Shown here piece after piece: positions 34,511-45,700 of a stretch of DNA of 64,000 nt. The stretch covers positions 1,188,001 through 1,252,000 of the forward strand of contig CALYLW010000041.1 in NCBI GenBank assembly GCA_944989445.1. The letters run 5' to 3'. Position 1 is the first letter of the stretch, and every line of letters begins with the position of its first letter. The translations under genes and the position numbers were made by a program. This DNA comes from Ampullaceana balthica (taxonomy: Eukaryota; Mollusca; Gastropoda; Lymnaeidae). The notes below the pieces were generated by a model. It was not told where the DNA came from, made no database searches, and was given only the letters and a program-made list of their open reading frames with translations.

Positions 34511-34799
34511 TTTGGTATACTGATATCGATAGTGAATGTATGTATAATATTATTGTTTTCAGCTATTAAAGTAAAGTATAGTACAATATAGTAAAGTACA
34601 GTAAAGTAACTGTCAGTTAAGTAAATGTTAGTAGAGTACAAGTTCAGTAAAGTAAAACTTAAGTACAGTGAGGTTAACGGAGGATAGGCCTCCATTCAAT
34701 AGAATCAGTAACAGGAGCGAACTCGTGTGACTGACTTCAAAAGAAGTGGGAGCAGTCAGGCAAGACAGCCAGGGATAGCCGGATTTGTTTTACAAAAAC

Positions 34800-35450
34800 T
34801 ATGAACAATAATTAGTCATAAATGACTATTTTAATTAAAACTTACTCTAAATTGCAATGAGACAGTATAAACAGGAATCATCAGTATTAAATCTATCAAA
34901 ATATAATTTTCTTTAATTCCTAATTTTATCATCATTTTTCCTGATTTCATTTTTAAATTGACAATTATTTAGCCAATACATCCTAGTGTAAAATTATTAA
35001 ACTTTTCTTCACACTGACATTTTCATGGAGCTTTTAATAAAAATTAATGTTACATATTATTGATCATTAATGGTTAATATTGCATAGATCTTTTTACAGT
35101 TGCAGGTGCTGTATATTTAAATGAACAATAATTAGTCATGAACGACCATTTCAATTATAACTTTCTTTTAATTGCAATTAGACAGTATAAACAGTTATTG
35201 TCAGTTGGCATTAAATCTATCAAAATATAATTTTCTTGAATTCCCAATTTTATCATTATCATTTTCCATATGATTTCATTTTTATATGAATATTGACAAT
35301 TATTTAGCCTATACACTATACACCCATAGGGTCAAATTGTTTTTTTTTCCACACTGACATTTCATGTAGCTGTTAAGAAAAATTAATGTTATGTATTATT
35401 GATCATTATTATCTATATTTCGTAGATCTTTTTACAGTTGAAGTTGCATT
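34800..35450. repeat. Tandem duplication of about 0.32 kb downstream of PRDM9
   Basis: The block starting aacaataattagtcataaat near 34804 is repeated in diverged form from about 35126. Both copies contain gacagtataaacag, aaatctatcaaaatataatt and tagatctttttacagttg in the same order. No coding potential is seen. It may fall in the PRDM9 3' UTR or just beyond it. Confidence 0.8.
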
Positions 35451-36470
35451 TTAAACTTTGGGTAATGCCTTATTCACTTATTCAGCCAAGTTGAGCTAAG
35501 AAAAGTTGTTAGCAGAGGCAAAGTATGATTTTATTGTACCATCAGTTACTTTACATTTACATACTATAAAATAAAACACTCTTTGATTTACTGTCTCAAA
35601 TAAAAATGGCAAAAGTATTTTATTTAATCTTTATATTTTTAAGTTTTATGTTTTTAATAATTGATAGATAAAACTTCAAGGTGATTTTGTCTAGGAAAGC
35701 AGCTATTAAATGATACTCTTATTAAAACATTATAGTTAAGAGTAGCTATTGTGATTTTTTTCGATTGTGCATGTTTTTATTGTATAAGAGGTCTAAATTG
35801 AATATCAATGATTTCATCATAAATAGCCACTCAGATTTTTTTCTGCATAACTTTGGTTTAGTCAAACAGGTAGTAAATACAGCTCTGCATTAACAATTAT
35901 GAAAATGATCATGTATTTGACAACTATAAATTCCTTTGTAATTGTATGACATGTGATGTGGTACTGAATAAAGTCAACATATGGACAAGGCTGTCTGTTC
36001 ATTTTCTTTAGATAGCAATAGCCATCCAGACCTCCAGGCTGGCAACACAAATGTTTAATTGATTGTGAACCATTTCCCCCCACATGTTATAATTCTGGGG
36101 TGTGATAGTGTCTTGAATGCACTTTGAAAACAAAACAGAGAGAGTCAAAATAATAATTATGTAAGGAATAAAATAATTACATCGTAAAAACAAACAAAAC
36201 TTTGGGCTTTATAAAGAGAAATGATTACAAAGAATTATTTAATTTTTGAAATGCTAACTTACTTAGGTGAGACCTGTAATAGGATATGCATCTTCTGTTT
36301 GAGGCCCATCCACCTAAGAAAACATTTATAAACTAGAACATATTCAAAACTGAGAGAGTAACCATTAAACCTAGAAACACTAGACGACAGTAGTAATAGT
36401 AGAGCAAAGTACATGTAGTAATAATACTAATACTAAACTTGAAGATTTAACACAAAGATAACCTAATACT
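35451..36470. other. AT-rich spacer
   Basis: No gene, exon or clear repeat seen. Possible distal 3' UTR of PRDM9 at its start. Confidence 0.4.
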
Positions 36471-36477
36471 AATACCG

Positions 36478-37974
36478 GGGTCGGCAAACTTTTTTGACCA
36501 TTACCCCAAAATATAAAAGTTTATGTTGACATTAAACCAGAAGGTGTGAGGTTCTGCCCACATGACTCGGGGTTAGGAGGAGCATTGTAAGTCCCAACCC
36601 AAAATGAAACTGGTGAGTTTTAGAAGCCTGAAAGATTATGCATAGATATTTTAACTCAAAACGACACAGGATCTATATTTCAGCAGGATTTTATTTGATA
36701 CAATTATAAAAGTTTACAGCCGAATATAATGGTTATAGGCCTAACGGCACTGACAATCTACATGTATTATGATAAAGCGGACATAATGCGGTAAAATCGG
36801 ATGAAAAATTTACTTTAAAAAACTAACTGAAATTGTAAATAAATAAAATGAATATCATCTATTATAAAACACAAAGGTTTCTTCTTTAAATCTCTTTACT
36901 GTTCAGTTTGTAAGAAAAGATGTTTCATTTTTGACACAATTACATGGAATTTTGGGCTTTTGATGTCAGGGCAAGTTGGATGCTGTCTTCAGGATCCATT
37001 AGATTTCGCAGCTGTGTTATGTTCACTAGAATGGAAAATCTTTGTTCACAAAAGGACGTTGCATTAGGCAACAACGTTTTGACTGTCTCCTCATGTGCAA
37101 TGTTGAAAGCCTTTGCAGCATTGGATCAACTTTACAAGCCCTTCTTCAGTGTTGAAAATTCTCAACTTGCCAAAGTCCCTCGTGCCTAAATCAATCAAAG
37201 GCTTTCTTGAAGTCTATGAAGTTATGATAGAGTTCACGTTTGTGCTATTGGTGTTTTTCTGTGAGCAAGCGACAATTGAAGATTTGCTCGATTGTGCTTC
37301 TGCCTGGTCTGAAACCTACCTGTTCTTCTGACATTAATTCCTCTGATATTGGCTTGAACCTGCTGGGGATAATTGTTGGCACTTCACTCATGACACTGAT
37401 TGTCCGTTTGTTCTGGCATTGTTTCATGTTGCCTTTCTTAGGTAGTGGTATGATGAGTGACTGAGTCCATTCTTTGGGCCATACCTTATTTTCCAATATC
37501 TTCTGGCAGAGTTTTGATGGATCATATAGTGGTTATATTCAATTTTGGACCCCCCCCCCGCTACTTTTGAAAGCCGTAAAACCACGTTCATGACCCAATT
37601 TTGCTGGAACTCCATCAACAGACACACCAATACAGTGTTCTCATTTTAAATTAACTTTAACAAACTTATTGAGGACATCGCAAAACATTTCCTCTTCAAT
37701 TATTTGAAAACCTTTGTAATGAACATATACTGTAAGCTGCGCCCTTCTAATGACATCAAGATGAATAGCAAAGAATTTACTAGAATTTGTAGAATGCGTT
37801 TTCTGGAAGGATCCGGTTCAATAAAGGGCTTATCTTCAAAGTGTTCACGTACACATGATGGATTATGAATATATTAAGCGGATTTTATATATTCCCAATG
37901 AGTCTGCATTACCCCCAAGATTACGCTTTTTACCCCAAATGGGGTAATTTACTCCTGTTTGCCAACCCCTGACC
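36478..37974 (-). mobile_element. hAT element with nested LINE piece
   Basis: Ends cggggtcggcaaactttttt and (reversed) caggggttggcaaacagga. On the minus strand near 36945-37080, SFCEQRFSILVNITQLRNLM resembles the C-terminal part of an SPIN/GTF2IRD2-type hAT transposase. The flanking duplication is imperfect (actaatac versus acctaata). Confidence 0.65.
37165..37560 (-). pseudogene. LINE reverse-transcriptase fragment
   Basis: NKVWPKEWTQSLIIPLPKKG, then EQVGFRPGRSTIEQIFNCRL is an RT palm N-terminal region. Truncated at both sides. Nested in the hAT above. Confidence 0.8.
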
Positions 37975-37977
37975 TAA

Positions 37978-38228
37978 TACAACCTTCAGATAGAATGGAT
38001 AAAAAGTAAAAACACTTTTCGTATTCCATATGCCAGCACATTCAAATTCGCTTTTTCCCATCTGGAATTCGGATATGGAATGGGTTGCCTGACAAAACCA
38101 GGAAAACCAACACTCTATCAACCTTTATAAAAATGCAGACTAGACATAAAAGAAGGATAAGTGTAGGACGCAATAAACTTCAGTATGGAAGTATTGGAAG
38201 GAGTGTCTGTAAAAGATAAGAGCAAGAA
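37978..38228 (+). mobile_element. LINE 3' end fragment (plus orientation)
   Basis: ccattccatatc-type end of the Jockey/CR1-like LINE in reverse: aatgggttgcctgacaaaac, gtaggacgcaataaacttc, ending aaaagataagag. Matches the tails at 13.6, 24.5 and 40.8 kb in reverse complement. Confidence 0.7.
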
Positions 38229-38312
38229 ACTTTCTGAGCTATTACCCCGGTTAAATCGAATTTTTGCTTTATAATATTAATATAATAGTTATGAATCGTC
38301 TATTATTTAAAG

Positions 38313-40536
38313 CAGTGGTTCCTAACCTTTTGGGGTCCATGCACCCCTTCAGATGCCTAAAAAAGTTCATGCACCCCCTCATGAAACTTGTAGAAAATGC
38401 ATAATAAACTGTTTATTTTAGGAACAAAACAGTTTTGACCATAGCCAACAGGGAATTCAGTGAGAGATTTGCTGCTTCTTATGATCAATCAGCGATTTAA
38501 ATGGAACTGTTTTAATACTGTTTTGAACAAAGCAACTCTCATGTCATTCTCTGCATTCAACTTATTGCTTGCCTTGGTTTTAATCGTCAAAAGTGTGAAG
38601 AATCCTGCTTCACAGAGATAGGTTGTGGCAAATGAAAGGAGAGTCAGTACTGCCCTCTTGGCTAGTTTTGGGTAGGAATATAGCTGGGCGCACCAAAATT
38701 CAATCAAGGTATTGCAACTGAAGGCACTCCTCAGTACTTCTCTGGTTCTCAAATCAATCAGGTCATCTTTAGCAAGGTCACTGTCATCAATATTGTCCAA
38801 GTCACAGAGAAAAGGATTGCGAATCCAAAGGTCTTTCCTAGCAATTTCTGGACAGAAATACTCATCTAAGGACCTTTGCAATGTTGAAAGGTGCTTAGAA
38901 ATTTCCCCTTTGATGTTGTAAAGCAGTGATCCCTCAGTGCTTCCTTCTGCAGCAGATATTACAACTTCATCCAAGAGTGGAAAGTTGGCCACGTTGGATT
39001 TTTCTAGTCGTCGTTGGAATAGTGGCAGTTTGTTAAGGAAGGCTTGCAATGTGCAATCTCTCAGTAGCATCCATTACAGTCACAGCATGTCGTTGGAGAG
39101 ATGTGTTCAACTCATTCAAGATGGAGAAGATGTCAGCCAGGTATGCCAGGTAATGAATGAAATTTGGACAGTCAAACTTGTCAGCAAGGTCACTCTCTTT
39201 TTCTTGCAAGAAAATGGCAAGCTCAACTCTCAGTTCTACTAACTGAGAAAGTATCCGTCACCTGGACAACCAGCGCACCTCAGTGTGGTAGAGCAAAACT
39301 TTATGCTCAAAGCCCACCTCCTGCCAGAATAACTTGAAGAGGCAGTGGCTCAAGGCATGTGAGCAGATAAAATTTACAACTTGGCCTGCAGTAGAAAGAA
39401 CTGACTTCAAGGTTGGAGTTAGAGTTTTGCATGCGAGGGCCTGACAAGGAAGGATACAGTGTGTAGTTACAATATCTGGAACTTCTTTCTTTACCAGTTC
39501 TGAAAATCCATTCTTATTACCGAGCATGGAGGGAGCACCATCTGTGCAAATTGAAGAAATTCTTGAAGTCTAGTGAAACTGGTTTTCAGTGAAGAATACC
39601 CTGACTAGCTGCAGCACATCAGCAGCTTTGGTAGTAGCTAGGAGTGGCTTACAAAAGAGAAATTCCTCCTTCAGCAATCCACTGTGAACGCTGAATGCAT
39701 TATGCTACATCAGTGGAATCATCCAGCTGCATGCTAAATGGAAGAGGACTGCTTCTCATCTTGATCCAGAATGTCTGCAGCCATGTCATTAATCCTGTAA
39801 TGAATAGTGTCATTGGACAAAAGGACTTTCTCAACCTGCTTCCTCTGCTGGTGACCACACACCAGTTCCACCATCTCCAGAGCATCAGGCTTCACCAAAG
39901 TTTCTCCAATGATGTGGGGCTTCTTGTTCTTTGCAATAAGATATGCAACCTTGAATGATGCCTCCAGTGCAGGTTTCTGTGACTAAGAAAATCCAAGCTT
40001 CGGCAAGGTACCTGAGGTCAAGAAGCGAGCTCTATTAGGCTTGAAGACCTCAACACTGTCCATGGAATTGGATGGATGGACTTTCTCCAAGTGCTCTCTG
40101 AGTCTAACAGGCTTCATGTTGTCATTGCACAGGATTTTTCCACAGAGGAAGCACTGAGGCTTTTGTGTTCCATCTCTCTCTGTGATGAATGAGAATCCAA
40201 ACTGGAGCAATAAAAGTTTAAGGAAAAAAATCCCAACGTTTACATCCGCTGACGTATTTGATGACTAAATTAAATAATTTTTAGAAAATTGTAAAACAAG
40301 AAATTCCGAGGAACACATAGAGCGAACCGTTAATTTTGTGAAAAAGTTTTTCATTAAATTTTCGACATGCGCAGAACGATGGTTTACATTTCAGATTATC
40401 AGTTTTTCGTTCTTTTTATTGTCTTCTTTTTTTCTTCCTCTTTTTCTTTTTTTTATTATCTGAATCGTTCATGCACCCCCTGGAACCTGCTCATGCACCC
40501 CTTGGGGGTGCATGCACCACTGGTTAGGAACCCCTG
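38313..40536 (-). mobile_element. hAT element, ZBED/FAM200 type, TSD ATTTAAAG
   Basis: Ends CAGTGGTTCCTAACCTTTTG and (reversed) CAGGGGTTCCTAACCAGTGG, flanked by perfect ATTTAAAG on both sides (38305-38312, 40537-40544). The minus strand encodes a BED finger (CFLCGKILCNDNMKPVRLRE...H at 39983-40210), internal transposase and the hAT C-terminal region (YPKLAKRAVLTLLSFATTYL, CEAGFFTL). Two or more frameshifts separate these frames, so it is inactive but fairly young. Confidence 0.93.
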
Positions 40537-40735
40537 ATTTAAAGGGATAATTTTATACGATATACTGTTAAAAAAGTATTTATGACTTCCTTTTAAGGAC
40601 TTGTTTTTTATATTCATTTTTCGGATTGCTCCTTTGTAATTTCCATAAAATGAATTTTTTGTCCCACAATTTTTTTACTCCGTGCATTTGCACGGAAAGA
40701 CAGAGTATTAGTCCGACCCTGGTGGCGTTAACTGT

Positions 40736-43500
40736 TATCTTATCTTATCTGTTTCAGACGCTCCTTCTATACAGAAGATTATTGCGTCCTATGCCTATCT
40801 ATGGTTTGTGTTTAGTCCTGCATTCTTATTAGAGTTTTAAATGTTGATAAAGTGTTGGCTTTCCTGGTTTCTATCTTATCTTATCTATACAGACGCTCCT
40901 TCTATGCAGAAGATAGTTGCGTCCACAGACCATGACAGATGATCTGTTGGCAAGTGATGCAGCGTTCACAGGCCACGGCTTTGTGGGTTCCACGCATTAC
41001 CCAGCCGCCTAACTACATGTAGTGTTAGGTACCCATTCGGAGCGGGGTGACTCAGGGACGCCCTAGGCCCCGGGAACAAACCCTTGCCTTCACACGGATT
41101 CGAACCCGTGACCATTGGTACGACAGTCCAGTGCGCTGCCACTCGACCACCGCGTTTCTTCAGGCAACCCATCCACGCCCGAATTCCGGACGGGAAGAAC
41201 GAAAATTTGTATGAGTTTGTTCTTGCATACGGAATAAGAAAGGTGTTTTTATCCTTATGTCTATCTCAGGGTTGTATTAAGTTATCTTTGTGTTGTATTT
41301 CTAAATTAGAATTAATTGCTTTATGTATGATTTACTACTTTACTCTTGGTTCTTCTATCCTCTAGTGTTTCAAGGTTTAATGATTTAACTAATGGTGTTA
41401 TTCTAGTAAGTTTTGAATATTCTCCAGTAATGAATCTGGCAGCTCTTTTTTGGATTTGTTCTAGTTTATCAATGTTTTCTTTGGTGGATGGGTCCCATAG
41501 TGCCATACAGAAGATGCATATTCTAGTACAGGTCTCACCAAAGTGAGATAGCATTTTAGTTTTATATCTTTATTACATTTGTAAAGGTTTCTTTTTATAA
41601 AGCCTAAGGTTTTGTTTGATTTTTTAATAACTTCATTGACATGGGGATTCCATGATAATTTCTCATTTATTATGACTCCTAAGTATTTTGCATCTTTAGT
41701 TTGGGTTAGTTCCTTTCCATGAATGAAATATTTTGAATTTATTTGTTTCTTTTTCTTTGTTACTCTTAACAGTTGACACTTTTCTGGGTGGAAACTCATA
41801 CTCCAGTTAGTTTCCCATTTTATCAATTCATCTAGGTCTTTTTGTAAAATTTTGCTATCTTGTTCTGATTTAATTGTTCTATAGATTATACAATCATCAG
41901 CAAATAACCTAACTTTTGTTCCTGTTGAGATGTTGGGTAAATCATTTATATATATTAAAAAGAGTAAGGGACCTAGCACAGTTCCTTGTGGAACTCCTGA
42001 ATTAACCTTTATTGGTGCAGATTTAGATCCATTAATTATTACAGTTTGCTCCCTGCCCAAAAGGAAGTCTTGGATCCAGTGATGTAAGGAACCTGAGATT
42101 CCAAAGTACATGTGTAGTTAAGTTTTTTAAGTAAACTAAGGTGGTGAACTTTGTCAAATGCTTTTGAGAAGTCTAGTAATATTGTATCTATTTGATCATT
42201 TTTGTCTAAGCCTTTTGATAGTTCATCTATTAAACCTATTAATTGTGTTTCACATGATCTGTTTTTTCTAAAGCCGTGTTGATGTGGGCATAGGGCATTA
42301 TATTTGTCAAGGTGGTTAACTATTCTACTATATATTATGTGTTCTAGTAATTTACAGGTGATACTAGTAAGTGATACAGGCCTGTAATTACCAGGGTCTG
42401 ATTTATCCCCTTTCTTAAAGAGTGGAGTTACGTTAGCTAATTTCCAATCCTGGGGCACTTTACCCTGGTTTAGAGAGGCTTGAAAGAGAACTACAAGGAT
42501 TGGGGACAGTTCATTGCTTAGTTCTTTTAATAACCTTGCAGGCAAATCATCTGGGCCAGTAGCTTTGTTTATTTTAAAGTTTTTTAGGAGTGAATGTATA
42601 CCTATCTCATCTACAGTTATGTTACCTATTTCCTCCATTTTATTTAAATTTATTAAGACTTCCTTGTCGCCTGAGGCAGAAAAAGATGATGCAAAATATG
42701 TGTTAAAGATATTAGCTTTAGTTTCATTATCATTATAGGTTTTATTATTTGAGCCTTTTAGTGTGGCTATTCCCGAAGGTTCCATTTTTTTAGATTTGAT
42801 AAAGGACCATAAGTTTTTATTGTTATCTTTGGTAATTACATTGTTTATATATTCATTTTGGAGGTTTCGACTAAGTTTTTGTGTCAAGTGTTTAATCTTT
42901 AAGTATTTTTTGTGTATCCTATATGAATAGGTAGCTTTATATTTCTTAAATAAGTTCTCTTTTTGTTTGCATAGCTTTTTCAATCTAGAATTGAACCAGC
43001 ATTTGTTAATTTTATTTGATGTTAGTTTTGTTGGAACATTCTCATCCATTATAGTTTTTAGATTTGTTTTTATATCTTTCCAAATTTCTTCTACTGGGCT
43101 ATTTGTGTTAAATTTACTTAGGAAAGTTTGTTGGAAGTTAGCCGCTGATTGGTGTAGTTTTATTGAATTACATTTATTCCAAAGATAGATTCTTCTTCTA
43201 GGTATCTTATTAATTTTAGTTTTTATTGTATTGGTGACCCTAACTATATCATGGTCGGACAGTCCTGGAATTATTTTATAGTCTAACACTAGTCCTGGTC
43301 TATTTGTTAGGAATAAATCTAGTGTTTTATTTTTCCTTGTTGCTGTTTTTACTATCTGTTTATGTTGTTTATAGTGTCTAAAAAGTGTTCATTAATTTCT
43401 TTGTTAGTTTGATGGTTATCAATAGTATATTTTTTCCAATTTATATCTAGAAGATTAAAGTCCCCCATAATCCATAGAACTGCATTTTTATTATTCTGTT
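40736..43500 (-). mobile_element. Jockey/CR1-like LINE, 5'-truncated
   Basis: Starts in the endonuclease domain (GDFNL near 43465, PGLSDHDIVRV at 43260), then the RT (GPDDLPARLLKELS, TPLFKKGDKSDPGNYRPVSL, HGFRKNRSCETQL, FSKAFDKVHH; after a frameshift near 42100, VNSGVPQGTVLGPLLFLIYI and LFADDCIIYR). The 3' end carries TTATC repeats at 40736. A SINE sits in the 3' tail at 40874-41153. Confidence 0.9.
40874..41153 (-). repeat. tRNA-derived SINE (family A) inside the LINE tail
   Basis: Reverse copy of 13185-13455. Head cgcggtggtcgagtggcagc, B box gggttcgaatccg, tail ggagcgtctgtatagataag. The flanking gtttc duplicates (5 bp) around it. LINE 3' sequence resumes on either side. Confidence 0.9.
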
Positions 43501-43582
43501 AATCTAAAAGATTAATAAGTTTTATATTTTAGAAAACAAGATGATTTCTGAGATTCCAGCAAACAAAAGACTTCCCCTAATC

Positions 43583-43770
43583 CAGTGATGGCGAACTTTT
43601 TTGGGACAGCGTGCCCAAAATTCAATCAAAACCAACTTATTTATAGCAAATTGCCAACACAAAGTGGCAGCAAAGTGGTTTAATTAAGTATATAATACCT
43701 AAGTTGCGTGCCGACTGATCAGACTCTGCTTGCCGACGGTGGCACACGTGCCATAGGTTCACCATCACTG
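43583..43770. mobile_element. hAT MITE
   Basis: 188 bp; ends CAGTGATGGCGAAC and (reversed) CAGTGATGGTGAAC. Flanks ccctaatc and ctctaatc (7 of 8). Same family as 25126-25323. Confidence 0.88.
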
Positions 43771-44075
43771 CTCTAATCAATAAGCATACAAAATATTAGT
43801 TTTTATGAATTTCAGCTATGCAGAAGTTGTGTATTTATTGTGAATGGAATACATATAACAGGAAGCACAATGTTAACTTGAAAACTATCCAATTGAAAGT
43901 TTAAAAAAAAATTATAACTGTTGTTTATTTAAATTTTATTATTTTTTTAAAATAAACATGTCATTGGTCAGAAAATGTCATTCAGGATACTAATGAAACA
44001 ATCTGGCAAGTAGTGTGCTAGACAAAATGGTTTGCACTATTCACATTCATTGAGAGCTGAAAATATGACTTAGAA

Positions 44076-44655
44076 CTATGGCGGATTAAGGGGGGGGGGC
44101 TGAACGGGCTAAAGCCAGGGGCCCCCGATGATTAGGGGCCCCCAAATTTAGTATATTTTATAAGAAAGATGGACAAATGTTTGCATGAATTCCTGAAAAT
44201 ATCAAAAATTAAATAAATTAATTTTTTTTAAAACTGATTTTATAGGCTCACTATGAGAAAATATTAAAGATTATTGTTTATATTTTAAACTTCACCTTTT
44301 TCATCAGGCTCGTGTGGTCTTGAGGTAGAAAGTCGCCCTGCTGTGCAAGCGGTCACGCGATCGATTCCCGGCGTGGGCACGAATTTTTTTATAAAATTGT
44401 ATTTTTACACTCAATATTAGGATACCGGCAAACAGTTATTTCTTCATATTCCATTTTTTCATTAATAATCTTTGGCTGGGAAGGCCTATCCCGTAGTACA
44501 GACAAAGTATGATAAAGGAACAGATGAACTATTTAGTTACAAGTTACAGTCGTATATTAGCTGCTAGCAATCATTTAATTTAAAGGGACGCTGGCTGGAT
44601 AGGGCCCCAGTTTGAATTGCAGCCAGGGGCCCCGTGCAGTCTTAATCCGCCCCTG
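44076..44655. mobile_element. Non-autonomous hAT, TSD ACTTAGAA, with tRNA-like insert
   Basis: Ends CTATGGCGGATTAAG and (reversed) CAGGGGCGGATTAAG, flanked by perfect ACTTAGAA (44068-44075, 44656-44663). At 44308-44385 there is a tRNA-like segment with gatcgattcccg as B box, probably a SINE. Confidence 0.88.
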
Positions 44656-45118
44656 ACTTAGAATATATATATTTTTTTAAAAAGTGCTTTAATAGCTAAA
44701 TTATTACATCTGATAATAAATGTAATTATTGTAATAGTGTTCTGTTACTATTAAGTTTTCAAAAGCAAATTTAATTGGCTGCCAAATAGTATACCTTAAA
44801 TTGTATACACGTTTACCCATAAAGTGAAGATTAAAATTTATAATAATAAATGTATAGCAGAGTGTTGCCTTTGCCTATGTCAAGAAGTTCTATCTCTCAA
44901 ACACCATCTCACATTCTCACCCCACCTCCTAAATATTGCCCCTGAGAATCTCTTTTGCCTCCGTCATTGATGATTATTTTGAATTATCTTTCTTTAAAAG
45001 AAAATTACACTTTTATTTGTTACTGTCATTGAAAAATAGCAGAATATTGTCCTCAGTATTTGGCTTGAGTTATGCCAAACAAGTGAAGTAAATTGTATTA
45101 TGTAACCAGATATTTTAA

Positions 45119-45450
45119 TAATAAATTGATAATTTATATAGCGCTGAACCCCAGTAAGGAACTGGGCTAATAGCGCTTTACATAAAGATAATAACTAATA
45201 ACATACATATAAGTATTAAATAAACATTCATATCATAGCAACCACATAAATGACAGTACGTTACACATAAGCTACGTTAATCATTAGAAGAAATGTTTCA
45301 TAAATTTTGAAAATAAAATTTGAAAAGATGTGTCTTAAGGTGTAGTCTTGAAGGACTTGTAGTTGGAATACTACGGATGTGTAATGGTATAGAATTCCAT
45401 TGTTTGGCTGCACAAAAAAATGAAAGATTCAACTGCAATTGTTGAAATAA
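45119..45450. repeat. Dispersed repeat with TTTATATAGCGC head
   Basis: aataataaattgataattta then tatagcgctgaaccccagta and agcgctttacataaa is a form often seen as an interspersed repeat in invertebrate genomes. Assignment is by memory only. Confidence 0.45.
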
Positions 45451-45519
45451 ACTACTGAATACGAGACCTTTCTAACATAGCAACTAGTAAATTTTAATTT
45501 TTGTTTTACAATGGATATT

Positions 45520-45700
45520 ATCTTATATATTACATTTGATCCTTCTTTACAGAGATTAAATCATCCTACACTTACACTTATCCATAGTTTATGTCTAGTC
45601 TTGCATTTTTATTTGAGTTTTGAAAGTACGTTATGTTGGATTTCTTCGTTTGTTCACAAAACCCATTCCACACCCCCAATTGCCAGATGGGAAAGTTGTA
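45520..45700 (-). mobile_element. LINE 3' end fragment
   Basis: Order cacttatccatagtttatgt, cttgcatttttatttgag, acccattccacacccccaat matches other copies of the LINE tail, but diverged. Confidence 0.6.

Noticed and set aside
34040..34695. Minus-strand open frames over the finger array
   Set aside because: Antisense shadows of the 84-bp repeats and flank; no family resemblance.
36478..37974. Clean 8-bp TSD for this hAT
   Set aside because: Flanks actaatac and acctaata do not match well; local taatac repeats make the call ambiguous.
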